This document shows positions 56,145 through 64,000 of a DNA stretch of 64,000 nt, one piece after another. Under the pieces are notes generated by a model, which had not been told where the DNA came from, searched no databases, and saw nothing but the letters and a program-made list of their open reading frames with translations. This stretch comes from Acidobacteriota bacterium. GTDB lineage: Bacteria; Acidobacteriota; Thermoanaerobaculia; Multivoradales; Multivoraceae. Numbering within the stretch: the stretch's first letter is position 1; every line of letters begins with the position of its first letter. The stretch spans positions 1,054,001-1,118,000 of the forward strand of contig JAPOWR010000001.1 in the NCBI GenBank assembly GCA_026707545.1, written 5' to 3'. A program made the position numbers and the translations under genes.

Positions 56145-56768
56145 ATGACCGCATCCGCCAGTTCATCCAGGCCCGCGCTCGACCGGGAGCGGGCCATCGT
56201 CGTGGTGATCGACCTCCAGGGCCGTCTCGTGGACCTGATGCACCGGCCGCGGATGGTGATTGACGGCACGGCGCGGCTGCTTCGGCTGGCCCAGTTGTTC
56301 GACCTGCCCGTGATCGTCACCGAGCAGTACCCGCGGGGGCTGGGGCCGACTCGGGAGGAGATCGAGGCGGTGATCAAGGAAACGGATCCCGAAGGCCGCC
56401 GCACGCGCAGGGTGGAGAAAGACTCCTTCGGCTGCTGCGGCGAGCCGGCGTTCGAGGAAGCTCTGGCGGCCGCGAGACCGGGGCTGGAGCCGGCCCGGCA
56501 GCAGGTGGTCGTGGCCGGGATCGAGGCTCACATCTGCGTCGTGCAGACGGTTCTCGACCTGCTGTCGCGCGGGACGGACGTCCACGTGTGCTGGGACTGC
56601 ACAAGTTCCCGGGGCAAGGAGTATCGACGTCACGCACTGGAGCGCATGGGCGGGGCCGGTGCCCAGATCACGAACCACGAGTCGGTTGCCTTCGAGCTGG
56701 CGCGGGACAAGAACCACCCGCAGTTCAAGGGCGTCAACCGGCTGCTCCGGGAGGGCCAGATCGCTTGA
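56145..56768 (+). CDS. Isochorismatase-family hydrolase
   Basis: A 207-aa cysteine hydrolase. The catalytic triad is visible as the aspartate of VVVIDLQGRLVD, the lysine of RRVEKDSFGCC and the cysteine of IEAHICVVQTVLDLL. Such proteins include nicotinamidase and isochorismatase; this one most resembles the general hydrolase type, with no clear substrate. A CAGGAG ribosome site lies 9 nt before the ATG at 56145. The next gene starts with a TTG overlapping its stop. Confidence 0.9.
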   Translation: MTASASSSRPALDRERAIVVVIDLQGRLVDLMHRPRMVIDGTARLLRLAQLFDLPVIVTEQYPRGLGPTREEIEAVIKETDPEGRRTRRVEKDSFGCCGEPAFEEALAAARPGLEPARQQVVVAGIEAHICVVQTVLDLLSRGTDVHVCWDCTSSRGKEYRRHALERMGGAGAQITNHESVAFELARDKNHPQFKGVNRLLREGQIA

Positions 56769-57454
56769 CCGGGCCGGTGCGGCGAACGGTCAGGGGGGCC
56801 GTGTTGATCCTGGCGGCGTCGCCCCTGGTCGCCCAGCAGCCGAGCCCGGGCTCGGGCGACGCGGAAGCCGAGGTACGGGCTACCTTCGAGGCCTACCGCC
56901 AGGCGCTGATCACCGGGGACGGCGAACGGGCGGCCGGCCTGGTCGATCGGGAGACCGGGGAGTACTACCGGCAACTGAAGCGGTTGGTGCTGGAGGGCGG
57001 CGAGGAGGAGGTGAGGCAGCGGACCTTCGTCGACCGGTTCCTGATCGTGGCCTTCCGGCACCAGTTCGACGCCGCCGAACTTCGGGGGATGGATCTCGCC
57101 GACGTGATCGTTCGCGCGATGGAGATCGGCTGGATCAACGGAGCGGCGATTGAGCAGCTCGCCGTCGGCGACGTCCGGATCGAGGGCGACGAAGCCGTTG
57201 CCGCCGCCCGCACGCGAGCGTCCCTGGAGGACCCTTCGCTCGGAGGCGGCATCGATGAACTGGAGTACCGCTTCGTGAACGAGAACGGAATCTGGAAGTT
57301 CCGGTTCAGCGGGCTCGTGGCCTCGATCGGCGAGGTGATGCGCGAGCTCGCCGCGCAACTTGGTGTCGAGGAGGACGACCTCATCTTCACTCTGATCGAG
57401 TCGCTGACCGGGGTGAAGGTGCTGCCGGAGGTTTGGGACGCGGTCGAGCCCTGA
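56765..57454 (+). CDS. Small secreted protein, hypothetical
   Basis: A 229-aa protein with a signal peptide (AVLILAASPLVAQQ). The mature part opens with EVRATFEAYRQALITGDGERAAGLVDRE in two pieces, typical of NTF2/SnoaL-like folds that bind small ligands or act as scaffolds. The second half is acidic, with EYRFVNENGIWKFRFSGL as a probable strand pair. The TTG at 56765 overlaps the isochorismatase stop (TTGA); a GTG at 56777 is an alternative. Family assignment is tentative. Confidence 0.75.
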   Translation: MTGPVRRTVRGAVLILAASPLVAQQPSPGSGDAEAEVRATFEAYRQALITGDGERAAGLVDRETGEYYRQLKRLVLEGGEEEVRQRTFVDRFLIVAFRHQFDAAELRGMDLADVIVRAMEIGWINGAAIEQLAVGDVRIEGDEAVAAARTRASLEDPSLGGGIDELEYRFVNENGIWKFRFSGLVASIGEVMRELAAQLGVEEDDLIFTLIESLTGVKVLPEVWDAVEP

Positions 57455-57530
57455 CTCGGGCTCCGCCGCCGACGTCCGGTTCGGGTTTGCGGCCGGCTGA
57501 GTCACCTTGGGGGTGCGGTACGATCGCGCC

Positions 57531-58412
57531 GTGCCGATCCGGCGAACACCGCTGCTGGTCGTTGCCGCCGCTCTCGTGGCGGCCGCCGGCTCCGGCCTGC
57601 TCACCAGAGCCCCGGCGGTAGGCCCGAGCCCGCAGGTCGGAGTCCCCGACGACCGCCGTGATCCGCGCACGAGTTACCGGCGCTCGCTGCCGCCCCAGGC
57701 GATGAGGATGTTCGAGCGGTACTTCCCGCCGCCCGTCCATCCGGACGAGGTCCTGCGCGAGTTCTACTTCACCCGCCTCGCGTACAGCGGCCAGAGATAC
57801 ATGGGCGGCGCAAGCTGGTCGGTCGACTTCCCCAAGGCCGATCGCCAGTTCATGATCGGTCTGAAGAGGCTGCTCGACCAACTGGACGCCTACGACTACG
57901 ACAACCCGGTGGTGGCCACGGACCCGAAACTGTTTCGCTATCCCTTCCTCTACTCGGTGGAGGTCGGCTACATGATGCTGAGTCCGGAGGAACGAGAGCA
58001 CCTGCGGCGGTATCTGCTGGCCGGCGGCTTCTGGGTCATCGACGACTTCTGGGGCAGTTGGCAGTGGGCCAACCTGGAGCGCGAACTGTCCGAGATCCTG
58101 CCGGAGTATCCGATCGTCGAGATTCCTCTGGAACACCCGATCTTCCACTGCTTCTACGACGTGGAGGAGATCCTCCAGGTGCCGAACGTGGGGCAGGGTC
58201 GGTACGGGGGACCGACCTGGGAGCAGGACGGATTCACTCCGCACGTACGGGGCATCTTCGACGACCACGGCCGCCTGATGGTGGTGATCAACTGGAACAC
58301 GGACCTCGGCGACGCCTGGGAGTGGGCGGAAGATGAGTGGTACCCGGTGCGGTTCTCCCACTACGCGTACCAGATGGGCGTCAACTTCGTCGTCTACGCC
58401 ATGTCGCACTGA
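57531..58412 (+). CDS. DUF4159 domain protein, paralogue
   Basis: A 293-aa protein with an N-terminal hydrophobic segment (TPLLVVAAALVAAAGSGLL) and a DUF4159 domain with LRRYLLAGGFWVIDDFWGSW, HPIFHCFYDVEEI and GVNFVVYAMSH. It matches the protein at 16259-17101 along its length. DUF4159 genes in Acidobacteriota often stand beside VWA-domain genes, as here (next gene at 58463). GTG at 57531 is used; in-frame starts at 57507 and 57513 are possible. Function unknown. Confidence 0.87.
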   Translation: MPIRRTPLLVVAAALVAAAGSGLLTRAPAVGPSPQVGVPDDRRDPRTSYRRSLPPQAMRMFERYFPPPVHPDEVLREFYFTRLAYSGQRYMGGASWSVDFPKADRQFMIGLKRLLDQLDAYDYDNPVVATDPKLFRYPFLYSVEVGYMMLSPEEREHLRRYLLAGGFWVIDDFWGSWQWANLERELSEILPEYPIVEIPLEHPIFHCFYDVEEILQVPNVGQGRYGGPTWEQDGFTPHVRGIFDDHGRLMVVINWNTDLGDAWEWAEDEWYPVRFSHYAYQMGVNFVVYAMSH

Positions 58413-58462
58413 GGCGACGCCGCGACGTTCCCGTTTCGCCCGCTCTCGCTACCTGGTTCCCC

Positions 58463-60778
58463 ATGGCAGGCCTTTTCGAGTTCCTCTTCAAGTACAGGCC
58501 TTCCCTGTTCGAGGAGGGCCGGCTCGCCCTGGCTGCTCCGGGCTGGATGCAGGTTGCGGCCCTGGTTGCCGGCGGCGCACTCGTGTTCGCGGCCTTCACC
58601 TACCGTCGAACCCGGGCGGGCAGCGGCTCCCGGCCCGAACGCTACCGCTGGCTGGCGCCGACGCTGCGGTCGCTGGCAATCGGCGTCCTGCTGCTGTGCC
58701 TGCTGCAGCCGGCCCTCGTGCTGTCCACCGTCGTGCCGCAGGAGTCCTTCGTCGGCGTCCTGATCGACGACTCGGGCAGCATGGCGATGCCGGACGAAGA
58801 CACGGCCGGGGACGGTACCCGCGCCGGGGCGGTCCGGGAGGCGCTCTCCGGGCAACCGGGGTCGTTGCTGGAACTCCTCACCGAGCGCTTCCAGGTCCGA
58901 CAACTCGCCTTCGGCCGCGGCGCGGAGCGGATCGAGTCCGTCGATCAGCTCCGGTTCGCCCGCTCCGACAGCCGCATCGGCGAGGCTCTGCTCGCCGCTT
59001 CGGACGAACTGGCGGGTCTGCCCCTGGCGGGTCTCGTCGTCTTCTCCGACGGCGCCGACTCCGAGCCGGCCGCACTCGGAGACGCCCTTCTGGCGCTCAA
59101 GGCAGCGGGGACGCCGGTGCATACGGTCGGTCTCGGCCGGCCGCGGCTGGCAAGGGACATCGAGGTGTCGCGGGTCGTGGCTCCGCGGCGCGTGCTCGAG
59201 GGCTCGACCGTCGAGGTCGAGGTCACGCTGAGTCAGACCGGATTCGGCGGCCGTAGCGTCAATCTCGAAGTCGAGGACGACGGACGCATCGTGAACGTGG
59301 AGCCGGTGACCTTTCCGCGGCGGAGTTCGGCGGTCACGGCCCGGGTGATGTTCGCGGCCACCGACGAGGGCGCGCGGGAGTTCCGGTTTCGGGTGACTGC
59401 CCAGCCCGGCGAAGAACTGACGCAGAACAACGAGCGGACGGCGCTGGTCGAGGTGAGGAAGAGGCAGGAGAAGATCTTCTTCTTCGAGGGCGAACCGCGC
59501 GACGAATCGAAGTTCCTGCGTCGGGCGGTCCAGTTCGACGAGAACCTCCACGTCGTGTCGATGACCCGGCAGGCGGCGAACAAGTTCTACGGCATCAACT
59601 TCGACGAGAACACGAAGCGCTTCGACGGCTTCCCGACCCGCCGGGAGGACCTGTTCGAGTACCAGGGCGTGATCCTCGGCAGCATGGAGGCGAGCTTCTT
59701 CACCCACGACCAGATGCGGATGCTGGTCGACTTCGCCGCCCAGCGCGGTGGAGGCGTGCTGCTGCTCGGCGCGCGCCGGTCCTTCTCCGAAGGCGGTTTC
59801 CTCGGGACGCCGATCGCCGAGCTCTCGCCCCTCGTCCTCTACGAGGTGGACGCGGCGCCGGGAGATGGCCGCCCTCCACTGATCCACGATTTGCAACTGG
59901 AGTTGACGCCCCAGGGACGCGCCCATCCCGCCATGCTGCTGCGCGACGACCGCTCGGAATCGAACGAGCTGTGGCCGACCCTGCCGCGGCTCTCCGCGTA
60001 CCAGCGGGCCACTGAACTGAAGGCCGGCGCCACCGCGCTGCTTCTGGCGGAGACGCCGTTGCACAGGGAGCCGCTGGTGGCCCTGGCGTATCACCGGATC
60101 GGTCGCGGTCGCGCGATCGCCTTCACGCCGCACGACTCGTGGCACTGGCAGATGAGCGCCGAGATCGAACTCGAGGACCAGACGCACGAGCGACTCTGGC
60201 GGCAGATGCTCCGTTGGCTGGTGTCCTATGTCCCGGACCGGATCGAGGTCGAGACGGACCGGGACCGGTTCGAACCGGGCAGCACGGTCGCGTTGCGCGC
60301 CACGGTTCGGGATGCGGCGTTCAGGGAGGTCAATCGGGCGCAGGTGACCGCAGGGATCGAGATGCCCTCCGGAGAGGAGGTCGAGGTGCCCCTCGACTGG
60401 TCCGTGGAGCGCGACGGCGAGTTCGTGGGCTCGTTCGTGGCCGCCGAACGGGGTCACTACCGGGTCGAGGTCGACGCGCGGTCGGAGGGGGAACTGCTTG
60501 GTGTCGCGACCTCGCGCTTTGCCGTCGACAACCTGAACGAGGAGCTCTTCGGCGCCGCGCGCCGGGACTCGGTGCTCCAGAGGATCGCTCGCGAAACCGG
60601 GGGCCGGCAGTACGGGCTGGACGAGATGGACAGCCTCGTGGAGGACCTTTCCGTCAGCCGCGAGGGGACGACCGTTCGTGAGGCGCGGGATCTCTGGGAC
60701 ATGCCGGTCCTGTTCCTGCTGCTTGTCGTCTTCCTCGGCGGTGAATGGGCAGTTCGCCGCCGTCTGGGGATGTCGTGA
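58463..60778 (+). CDS. VWA-domain membrane protein with glutamine-amidotransferase-like region
   Basis: A 771-aa membrane protein. Two N-terminal membrane helices (about 30-50 and 75-95) precede a von Willebrand A domain with an intact-looking metal site (VGVLIDDSGSMAMPDED). A beta-sandwich region follows (about 235-335), then a GATase-1-like fold (about 370-560, YQGVILGSMEASFFTHDQM and GGGVLLLGARRSFSEGGF). A third helix lies at the C-terminus. This layout is typical of Acidobacteriota and Planctomycetes VWA proteins near DUF4159 genes. The ATG at 58463 begins just before the first helix. Followed by an overlapping GTG. Confidence 0.88.
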   Translation: MAGLFEFLFKYRPSLFEEGRLALAAPGWMQVAALVAGGALVFAAFTYRRTRAGSGSRPERYRWLAPTLRSLAIGVLLLCLLQPALVLSTVVPQESFVGVLIDDSGSMAMPDEDTAGDGTRAGAVREALSGQPGSLLELLTERFQVRQLAFGRGAERIESVDQLRFARSDSRIGEALLAASDELAGLPLAGLVVFSDGADSEPAALGDALLALKAAGTPVHTVGLGRPRLARDIEVSRVVAPRRVLEGSTVEVEVTLSQTGFGGRSVNLEVEDDGRIVNVEPVTFPRRSSAVTARVMFAATDEGAREFRFRVTAQPGEELTQNNERTALVEVRKRQEKIFFFEGEPRDESKFLRRAVQFDENLHVVSMTRQAANKFYGINFDENTKRFDGFPTRREDLFEYQGVILGSMEASFFTHDQMRMLVDFAAQRGGGVLLLGARRSFSEGGFLGTPIAELSPLVLYEVDAAPGDGRPPLIHDLQLELTPQGRAHPAMLLRDDRSESNELWPTLPRLSAYQRATELKAGATALLLAETPLHREPLVALAYHRIGRGRAIAFTPHDSWHWQMSAEIELEDQTHERLWRQMLRWLVSYVPDRIEVETDRDRFEPGSTVALRATVRDAAFREVNRAQVTAGIEMPSGEEVEVPLDWSVERDGEFVGSFVAAERGHYRVEVDARSEGELLGVATSRFAVDNLNEELFGAARRDSVLQRIARETGGRQYGLDEMDSLVEDLSVSREGTTVREARDLWDMPVLFLLLVVFLGGEWAVRRRLGMS

Positions 60779-61827
60779 GCCGTCGAGGACGCACCGTGCT
60801 GCTGCTGGCGGCGGCGTTGGCCTGCCCGCTTGCCGCGGGTCCTCTCGTCGCGGAAAGCCATCTCCTCGTGGTGACCGGAGTCGGGGGCGAGCAGGTCTAC
60901 ACCGAGCGCTTTCACGCCTGGGCGACGCGAGTGGTGGAGGCGGCCCTGGAGGCGGGTCTCAGCGAGGACAGGGTGGTCTATCTCGCGGAACGTCCGGACC
61001 TCGATCCGGAACGGATCCGGGGCCGGTCCACTGGCGAGAACCTCCTGGCGGAGATCGAGGCGCTGACGACTCGGTCGAGCGCTGGCGACACGGTGTGGAT
61101 CCTGCTCTTCGGACACGGCAGCGGCTCCGCGGGCCCGCCGCGATTCAACCTTCCGGGGCGGGATCTCGTGGCCGAGCAGTACGCCGCCGCGCTCGAGCCG
61201 CTATCGGACCGGCGCGTCGTGTTCATCAATACAAGCTCCGCGTCGGGCGGCTTCATCGGGCCGCTGGCGAAGGAGGGACGCGTGGTGATCACGGCCACCA
61301 GGTCGGGCGCCCAGGGCAACGAGGCGCTGTTCGGCGGCTACATCGCCGAGGCCTTCGACGGTGGCGCGGGAGACCGGAACAAGGATGGGCGCACGTCCGC
61401 CCTCGAAGCCTTCGAGTTTGCTCAGCGCGAGGTCGAACGCTACTACCGGCAGGTCGGACAGATCCGCACCGAGCATGCGCTGCTCGAGGACAACGGTGAC
61501 GGTACGGGAAGCCTGGAACCGGCGGGCCTCGATGCGGGCGGGACGGTCGACGGAAGACTCGCGAGTCTCGTGCTCCTCGGCGAGGAAGCGCTTCCGGCTG
61601 CGCTGACCGAGCGAAGTCGCGAACTTGCCGAGCGGCGCGGCGACGTCGAGCGCCGGATCGACGAACTCCGTCTACAGCGGGAGAGCCTCGACGAAGACCT
61701 CTACCTCGAGGAACTGCAGGAACTGATGGTCGAACTCGCCCTGGTGGACCGTGAGCTGGGAGAGACCGGGGCGAAGAGTGGAGAAGACGCCGGTTCCGAC
61801 GGATCGAACGGGGAACCGGATCCGTGA
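60775..61827 (+). CDS. C13/caspase-like protein lacking the catalytic cysteine
   Basis: A 350-aa exported protein with a signal peptide (ending CPLAAGPLVAES). The core resembles C13 (legumain-like) and caspase-fold hydrolases: LLVVTGVGGEQVY, the histidine segment WILLFGHGSGSAG and then VVFINTSSASGGFIGPLA, where a cysteine would be expected. The later VITATRSGAQGNEALFGGY and EHALLEDNGDGTG are conserved in related bacterial proteins. A C-terminal coiled coil (about 280-335) follows. Without the cysteine it may be a pseudo-enzyme. GTG start overlaps the VWA gene stop. Confidence 0.8.
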   Translation: MSRRGRTVLLLAAALACPLAAGPLVAESHLLVVTGVGGEQVYTERFHAWATRVVEAALEAGLSEDRVVYLAERPDLDPERIRGRSTGENLLAEIEALTTRSSAGDTVWILLFGHGSGSAGPPRFNLPGRDLVAEQYAAALEPLSDRRVVFINTSSASGGFIGPLAKEGRVVITATRSGAQGNEALFGGYIAEAFDGGAGDRNKDGRTSALEAFEFAQREVERYYRQVGQIRTEHALLEDNGDGTGSLEPAGLDAGGTVDGRLASLVLLGEEALPAALTERSRELAERRGDVERRIDELRLQRESLDEDLYLEELQELMVELALVDRELGETGAKSGEDAGSDGSNGEPDP

Positions 61828-64000
61828 GCGAGCGGCAGCTTTCCCCCGGGCTGCGAAGAGTCCTGGTCCTCGTTCTCGCGGCAGGCGTCTCGTGTCCGTT
61901 CGTGGCTGCGGCCCAGAACGAGGCGGTCTCGCTTCAGGACATCGAGTCCATGGTCCTGGCCGGCCGCCACGACGAGGCGCTGAAGCAGCTCGACGCACGC
62001 GCCGACCGGTCGGGCGACGCCGGGGCAGTCCGGTTGCGCGTGCAGGCGTTGACCTCGACCGGTCGATACGACGAGGCGGCTGCCGTCTTCGAGACGATCG
62101 ACGCGGCGGGTCTCGGCCTTGGCCTGCCGCGGGGCAGGGTGGCGCTGCTTCGCGGGGACCGGGAAGAGGCCCGGCGGTCCTTCGAAGAGGCGCGGGCCGC
62201 GCGTGGTCCGGACGCCCTGGTCGCAGCGTTCGAGCTCGCGCGGCTGGCGTGGGACCGGGGCGACATCGAAGAGGCGACCAAGGGCTTCTACGGGATGATC
62301 GACGCCTACAACAGGGGCACGGCGGACACGGCGGCGGAGCTCCTTGCCGTGGCGGAGGCGTGCCGGTTACTGGGGCGCGACGATCCGGAACTCTTCAAGG
62401 ACGCGCTGCGGGCATACGACGAGGCGGTGGCGCTCGCTCCTTCGTGGCCCCTGCCTCGTGTGCGGATCGGCGAACTGTTCCTCGAGAAGTACGACAGCGG
62501 TCAGGCGCGTTCGTCGCTGGCCGATGTGCTGCGGGCGAATCCGCGCCATCCGGAGGCACTGCTCGCGATGGCGCGGACGATGCGGTTCGACGGCGATCCG
62601 CGGGCCCAGGCCACGCTAGACGCCGCCCTCGACGTCAACCCCAACCTGACGCCGGCGCGCGTTTTCCAGGCCTGGCTCCATCTCGGGGCGGAGCGCTGGG
62701 GGGAGGCCCGGGACGAGGCCGAGCAGGCGCTTGACGTCGATCCCGGTTCGCTCACGGCGCGAACACTGCTGGCGGCGGTGGCGTTCCTCGAGGGGCGCGA
62801 CGAGGACTTCGCGGGTCTCCGCGACGGCGTGCTGGCCGACAACCCCCGCTACGCGGATCTGTTCAACGATCTGGCCGATGCCAGCGCCGACAACCGGCTC
62901 TACCCGCAGGCGCGCGACTTCGCCGCCGAGGCGGTGCGGCTCGATGCGAGATCGTGGCGCGGCTACGGACTGCTGGGCATGAACCAACTCCGGCTGGGCG
63001 ACATCGAGGCCGGCCGGGCGAACCTGGAAACCTCCTTTGCGGGCGATCCTTACAACGTCTGGACCAAGAACACGCTCGACCTGCTCGACACGTTCGGCGA
63101 CTACCGGATGGTGGAAAGCGAGCACTTCGAGTTCCACATCCACGATCGCGAGGCCGATCTCCTGGCCCCGTACATGGTTGAGTTGGCCGAGGAGGCCTGG
63201 ACCTCGCTCTCCGAGCGCTACCGCTTCGAGCCGCCGACGCCGATTCGAGTGGAGGTCTATCCGTCGCATGCCGACTTCTCCGTTCGGACCGTCGGACTGG
63301 CGGGGCTCGGCGCTCTCGGGGTGTGCTTCGGCCCGGTGGTCGCCCTGGATTCGCCTTCGGCGCGTCAGGTCGGCCACTTCAACTGGGGCGGCACGCTGTG
63401 GCACGAGATCGCCCACACGTTCACCCTGCTGGCCACCGACGCGAGGATCCCGCGCTGGTTGACGGAAGGCCTGTCCGTCCTCGAGGAACGCCGGGCGAGG
63501 CCCGGCTGGGGTGACGACGTGCAGGTGGGCTTCCTGACCGCGCTTCGCGACGGCGATCTGCTGGGCATCGCGGAGATCAACGACGGCTTCGTGCGGCCGA
63601 AGTTCCCGAACCAGATCGCGCTGTCCTACCTTCAGGCCTCCCTGATCAGCGAGTGGATCGAAGAGGAGTACGGCTTCGACGCGACTCTCTCGATGCTCGC
63701 GGGCTATCGCGACGGCAGGAGCACGGAGGAAGTGTTCGACGAGGCGATGTCCCTCTCGCTCGAGGCGTTCGACGAGCGCTTCTTCGGCCACCTGGGCACG
63801 CGCTTCGGCGGCGCCATGGCGGCGCTCGGCGATGCCCCGTCCGATTCCGGCGAGGAAGATCAGGACCCGGGCGAAGGCGGACCGTCGCGCGCGCCGACCC
63901 GGAATCCCTTCGAAGGCCGGGAGCTCAATCTCGAGCAGTTGGCGCTGGCAGCGAAGGAGAACCCGGACGACTTCAGAATCCAGATGACCTATGGCTACGC
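61824..64000 (+). CDS. TPR protein with MA-type metallopeptidase domain (partial)
   Basis: At least 725 codons are visible before the window ends. A signal peptide (ending CPFVAAAQ) is followed by TPR repeats (about 35-410) and a peptidase MA-like zinc domain with LWHEIAHTFTLL (HExxH) and the downstream glutamate region PRWLTEGLSVLEERR. This arrangement occurs in secreted gluzincin-like peptidases with helical scaffolds. GTG at 61824 overlaps the preceding stop by 4 nt, so it is probably co-translated with the C13-like protein. The substrate is unknown. Confidence 0.88.
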   Translation, partial: MSERQLSPGLRRVLVLVLAAGVSCPFVAAAQNEAVSLQDIESMVLAGRHDEALKQLDARADRSGDAGAVRLRVQALTSTGRYDEAAAVFETIDAAGLGLGLPRGRVALLRGDREEARRSFEEARAARGPDALVAAFELARLAWDRGDIEEATKGFYGMIDAYNRGTADTAAELLAVAEACRLLGRDDPELFKDALRAYDEAVALAPSWPLPRVRIGELFLEKYDSGQARSSLADVLRANPRHPEALLAMARTMRFDGDPRAQATLDAALDVNPNLTPARVFQAWLHLGAERWGEARDEAEQALDVDPGSLTARTLLAAVAFLEGRDEDFAGLRDGVLADNPRYADLFNDLADASADNRLYPQARDFAAEAVRLDARSWRGYGLLGMNQLRLGDIEAGRANLETSFAGDPYNVWTKNTLDLLDTFGDYRMVESEHFEFHIHDREADLLAPYMVELAEEAWTSLSERYRFEPPTPIRVEVYPSHADFSVRTVGLAGLGALGVCFGPVVALDSPSARQVGHFNWGGTLWHEIAHTFTLLATDARIPRWLTEGLSVLEERRARPGWGDDVQVGFLTALRDGDLLGIAEINDGFVRPKFPNQIALSYLQASLISEWIEEEYGFDATLSMLAGYRDGRSTEEVFDEAMSLSLEAFDERFFGHLGTRFGGAMAALGDAPSDSGEEDQDPGEGGPSRAPTRNPFEGRELNLEQLALAAKENPDDFRIQMTYGY

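Noticed and set aside
62616..63791. 391-codon minus-strand ORF near the window end
   Set aside because: Antisense shadow of the TPR/HExxH protein; no domains.

Overview
The window is high-GC bacterial DNA, densely packed with genes. The gene set points to an Acidobacteriota genome: Oar-like TonB receptors with a carboxypeptidase-regulatory N-terminus, ASPIC/UnbV (CRTAC1-like) proteins, tandem VWFA-related proteins, DUF4159 proteins, and a Pirellula/Verrucomicrobium-type haem protein. This placement is inferred from gene content; there is no rRNA in the window. No tRNA, rRNA or CRISPR array was recognised.

Layout. 1-5497 (-): two tandem paralogous TonB-dependent receptors, the first cut by the window edge. 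5768-14020 (-): a four-gene run of a two-domain CoA-transferase, an ASPIC protein, a TPR protein and a second ASPIC protein. 14062-19386: MFS transporter (+), hydroxypyruvate-isomerase-like protein (-), then DUF4159, metallo-beta-lactamase-fold and PQQ-propeller genes (+). 19387-19864: a gene-free stretch with two sets of inverted repeats. 19865-23126: a DUF255/thioredoxin-DsbD fusion (-) and an AlkD-like protein (+). 23123-27905: a sialidase/PheC/chorismate-mutase fusion gene split by a 2459-bp IS1595-family transposon (23350-25808) that carries a cytosine methyltransferase, an HNH endonuclease and a small ORF. 27886-32199 (-): an Lrp regulator, a ThDP enzyme and two isocitrate-dehydrogenase-family genes. 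32284-36818 (+): aminotransferase, hpd, hmgA and phhA, a phenylalanine/tyrosine catabolic operon. 36815-42310: amidase (-), two VWFA-related paralogues and a VOC protein (+). 42350-42871 (-): a peroxiredoxin with an in-frame TGA at its catalytic position. 42983-46141 (+): a large haem-binding protein. 46149-51382 (-): dnaE and a PIG-L deacetylase. 51522-64000 (+): comEC, miaA, a TPR lipoprotein, isochorismatase-like hydrolase, small secreted protein, DUF4159, VWA membrane protein, C13-like protein and a TPR/metallopeptidase-like protein that runs off the window.

Two loci stand out. The peroxiredoxin reads through TGA exactly where the PxxxTxxC motif needs its cysteine. The TGA is followed by a 7-bp hairpin with an AGGCU loop, enclosed by a 9-bp stem that starts next to the TGA. 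This is what a bacterial selenoprotein and its SECIS should look like, and an ordinary gene caller would split or misplace the gene. The transposon has 25-bp terminal repeats and an exact 8-bp target duplication. Removing it with one duplication copy restores a 771-codon reading frame for an unusual three-part fusion. Its passengers look like a compact type II restriction-modification pair.

Genes are often joined by 4-nt start/stop overlaps (ATGA, GTGA, TTGA), so most co-directional runs are probably translationally coupled operons. Many long ORFs on the opposite strand are high-GC shadows and are not annotated.
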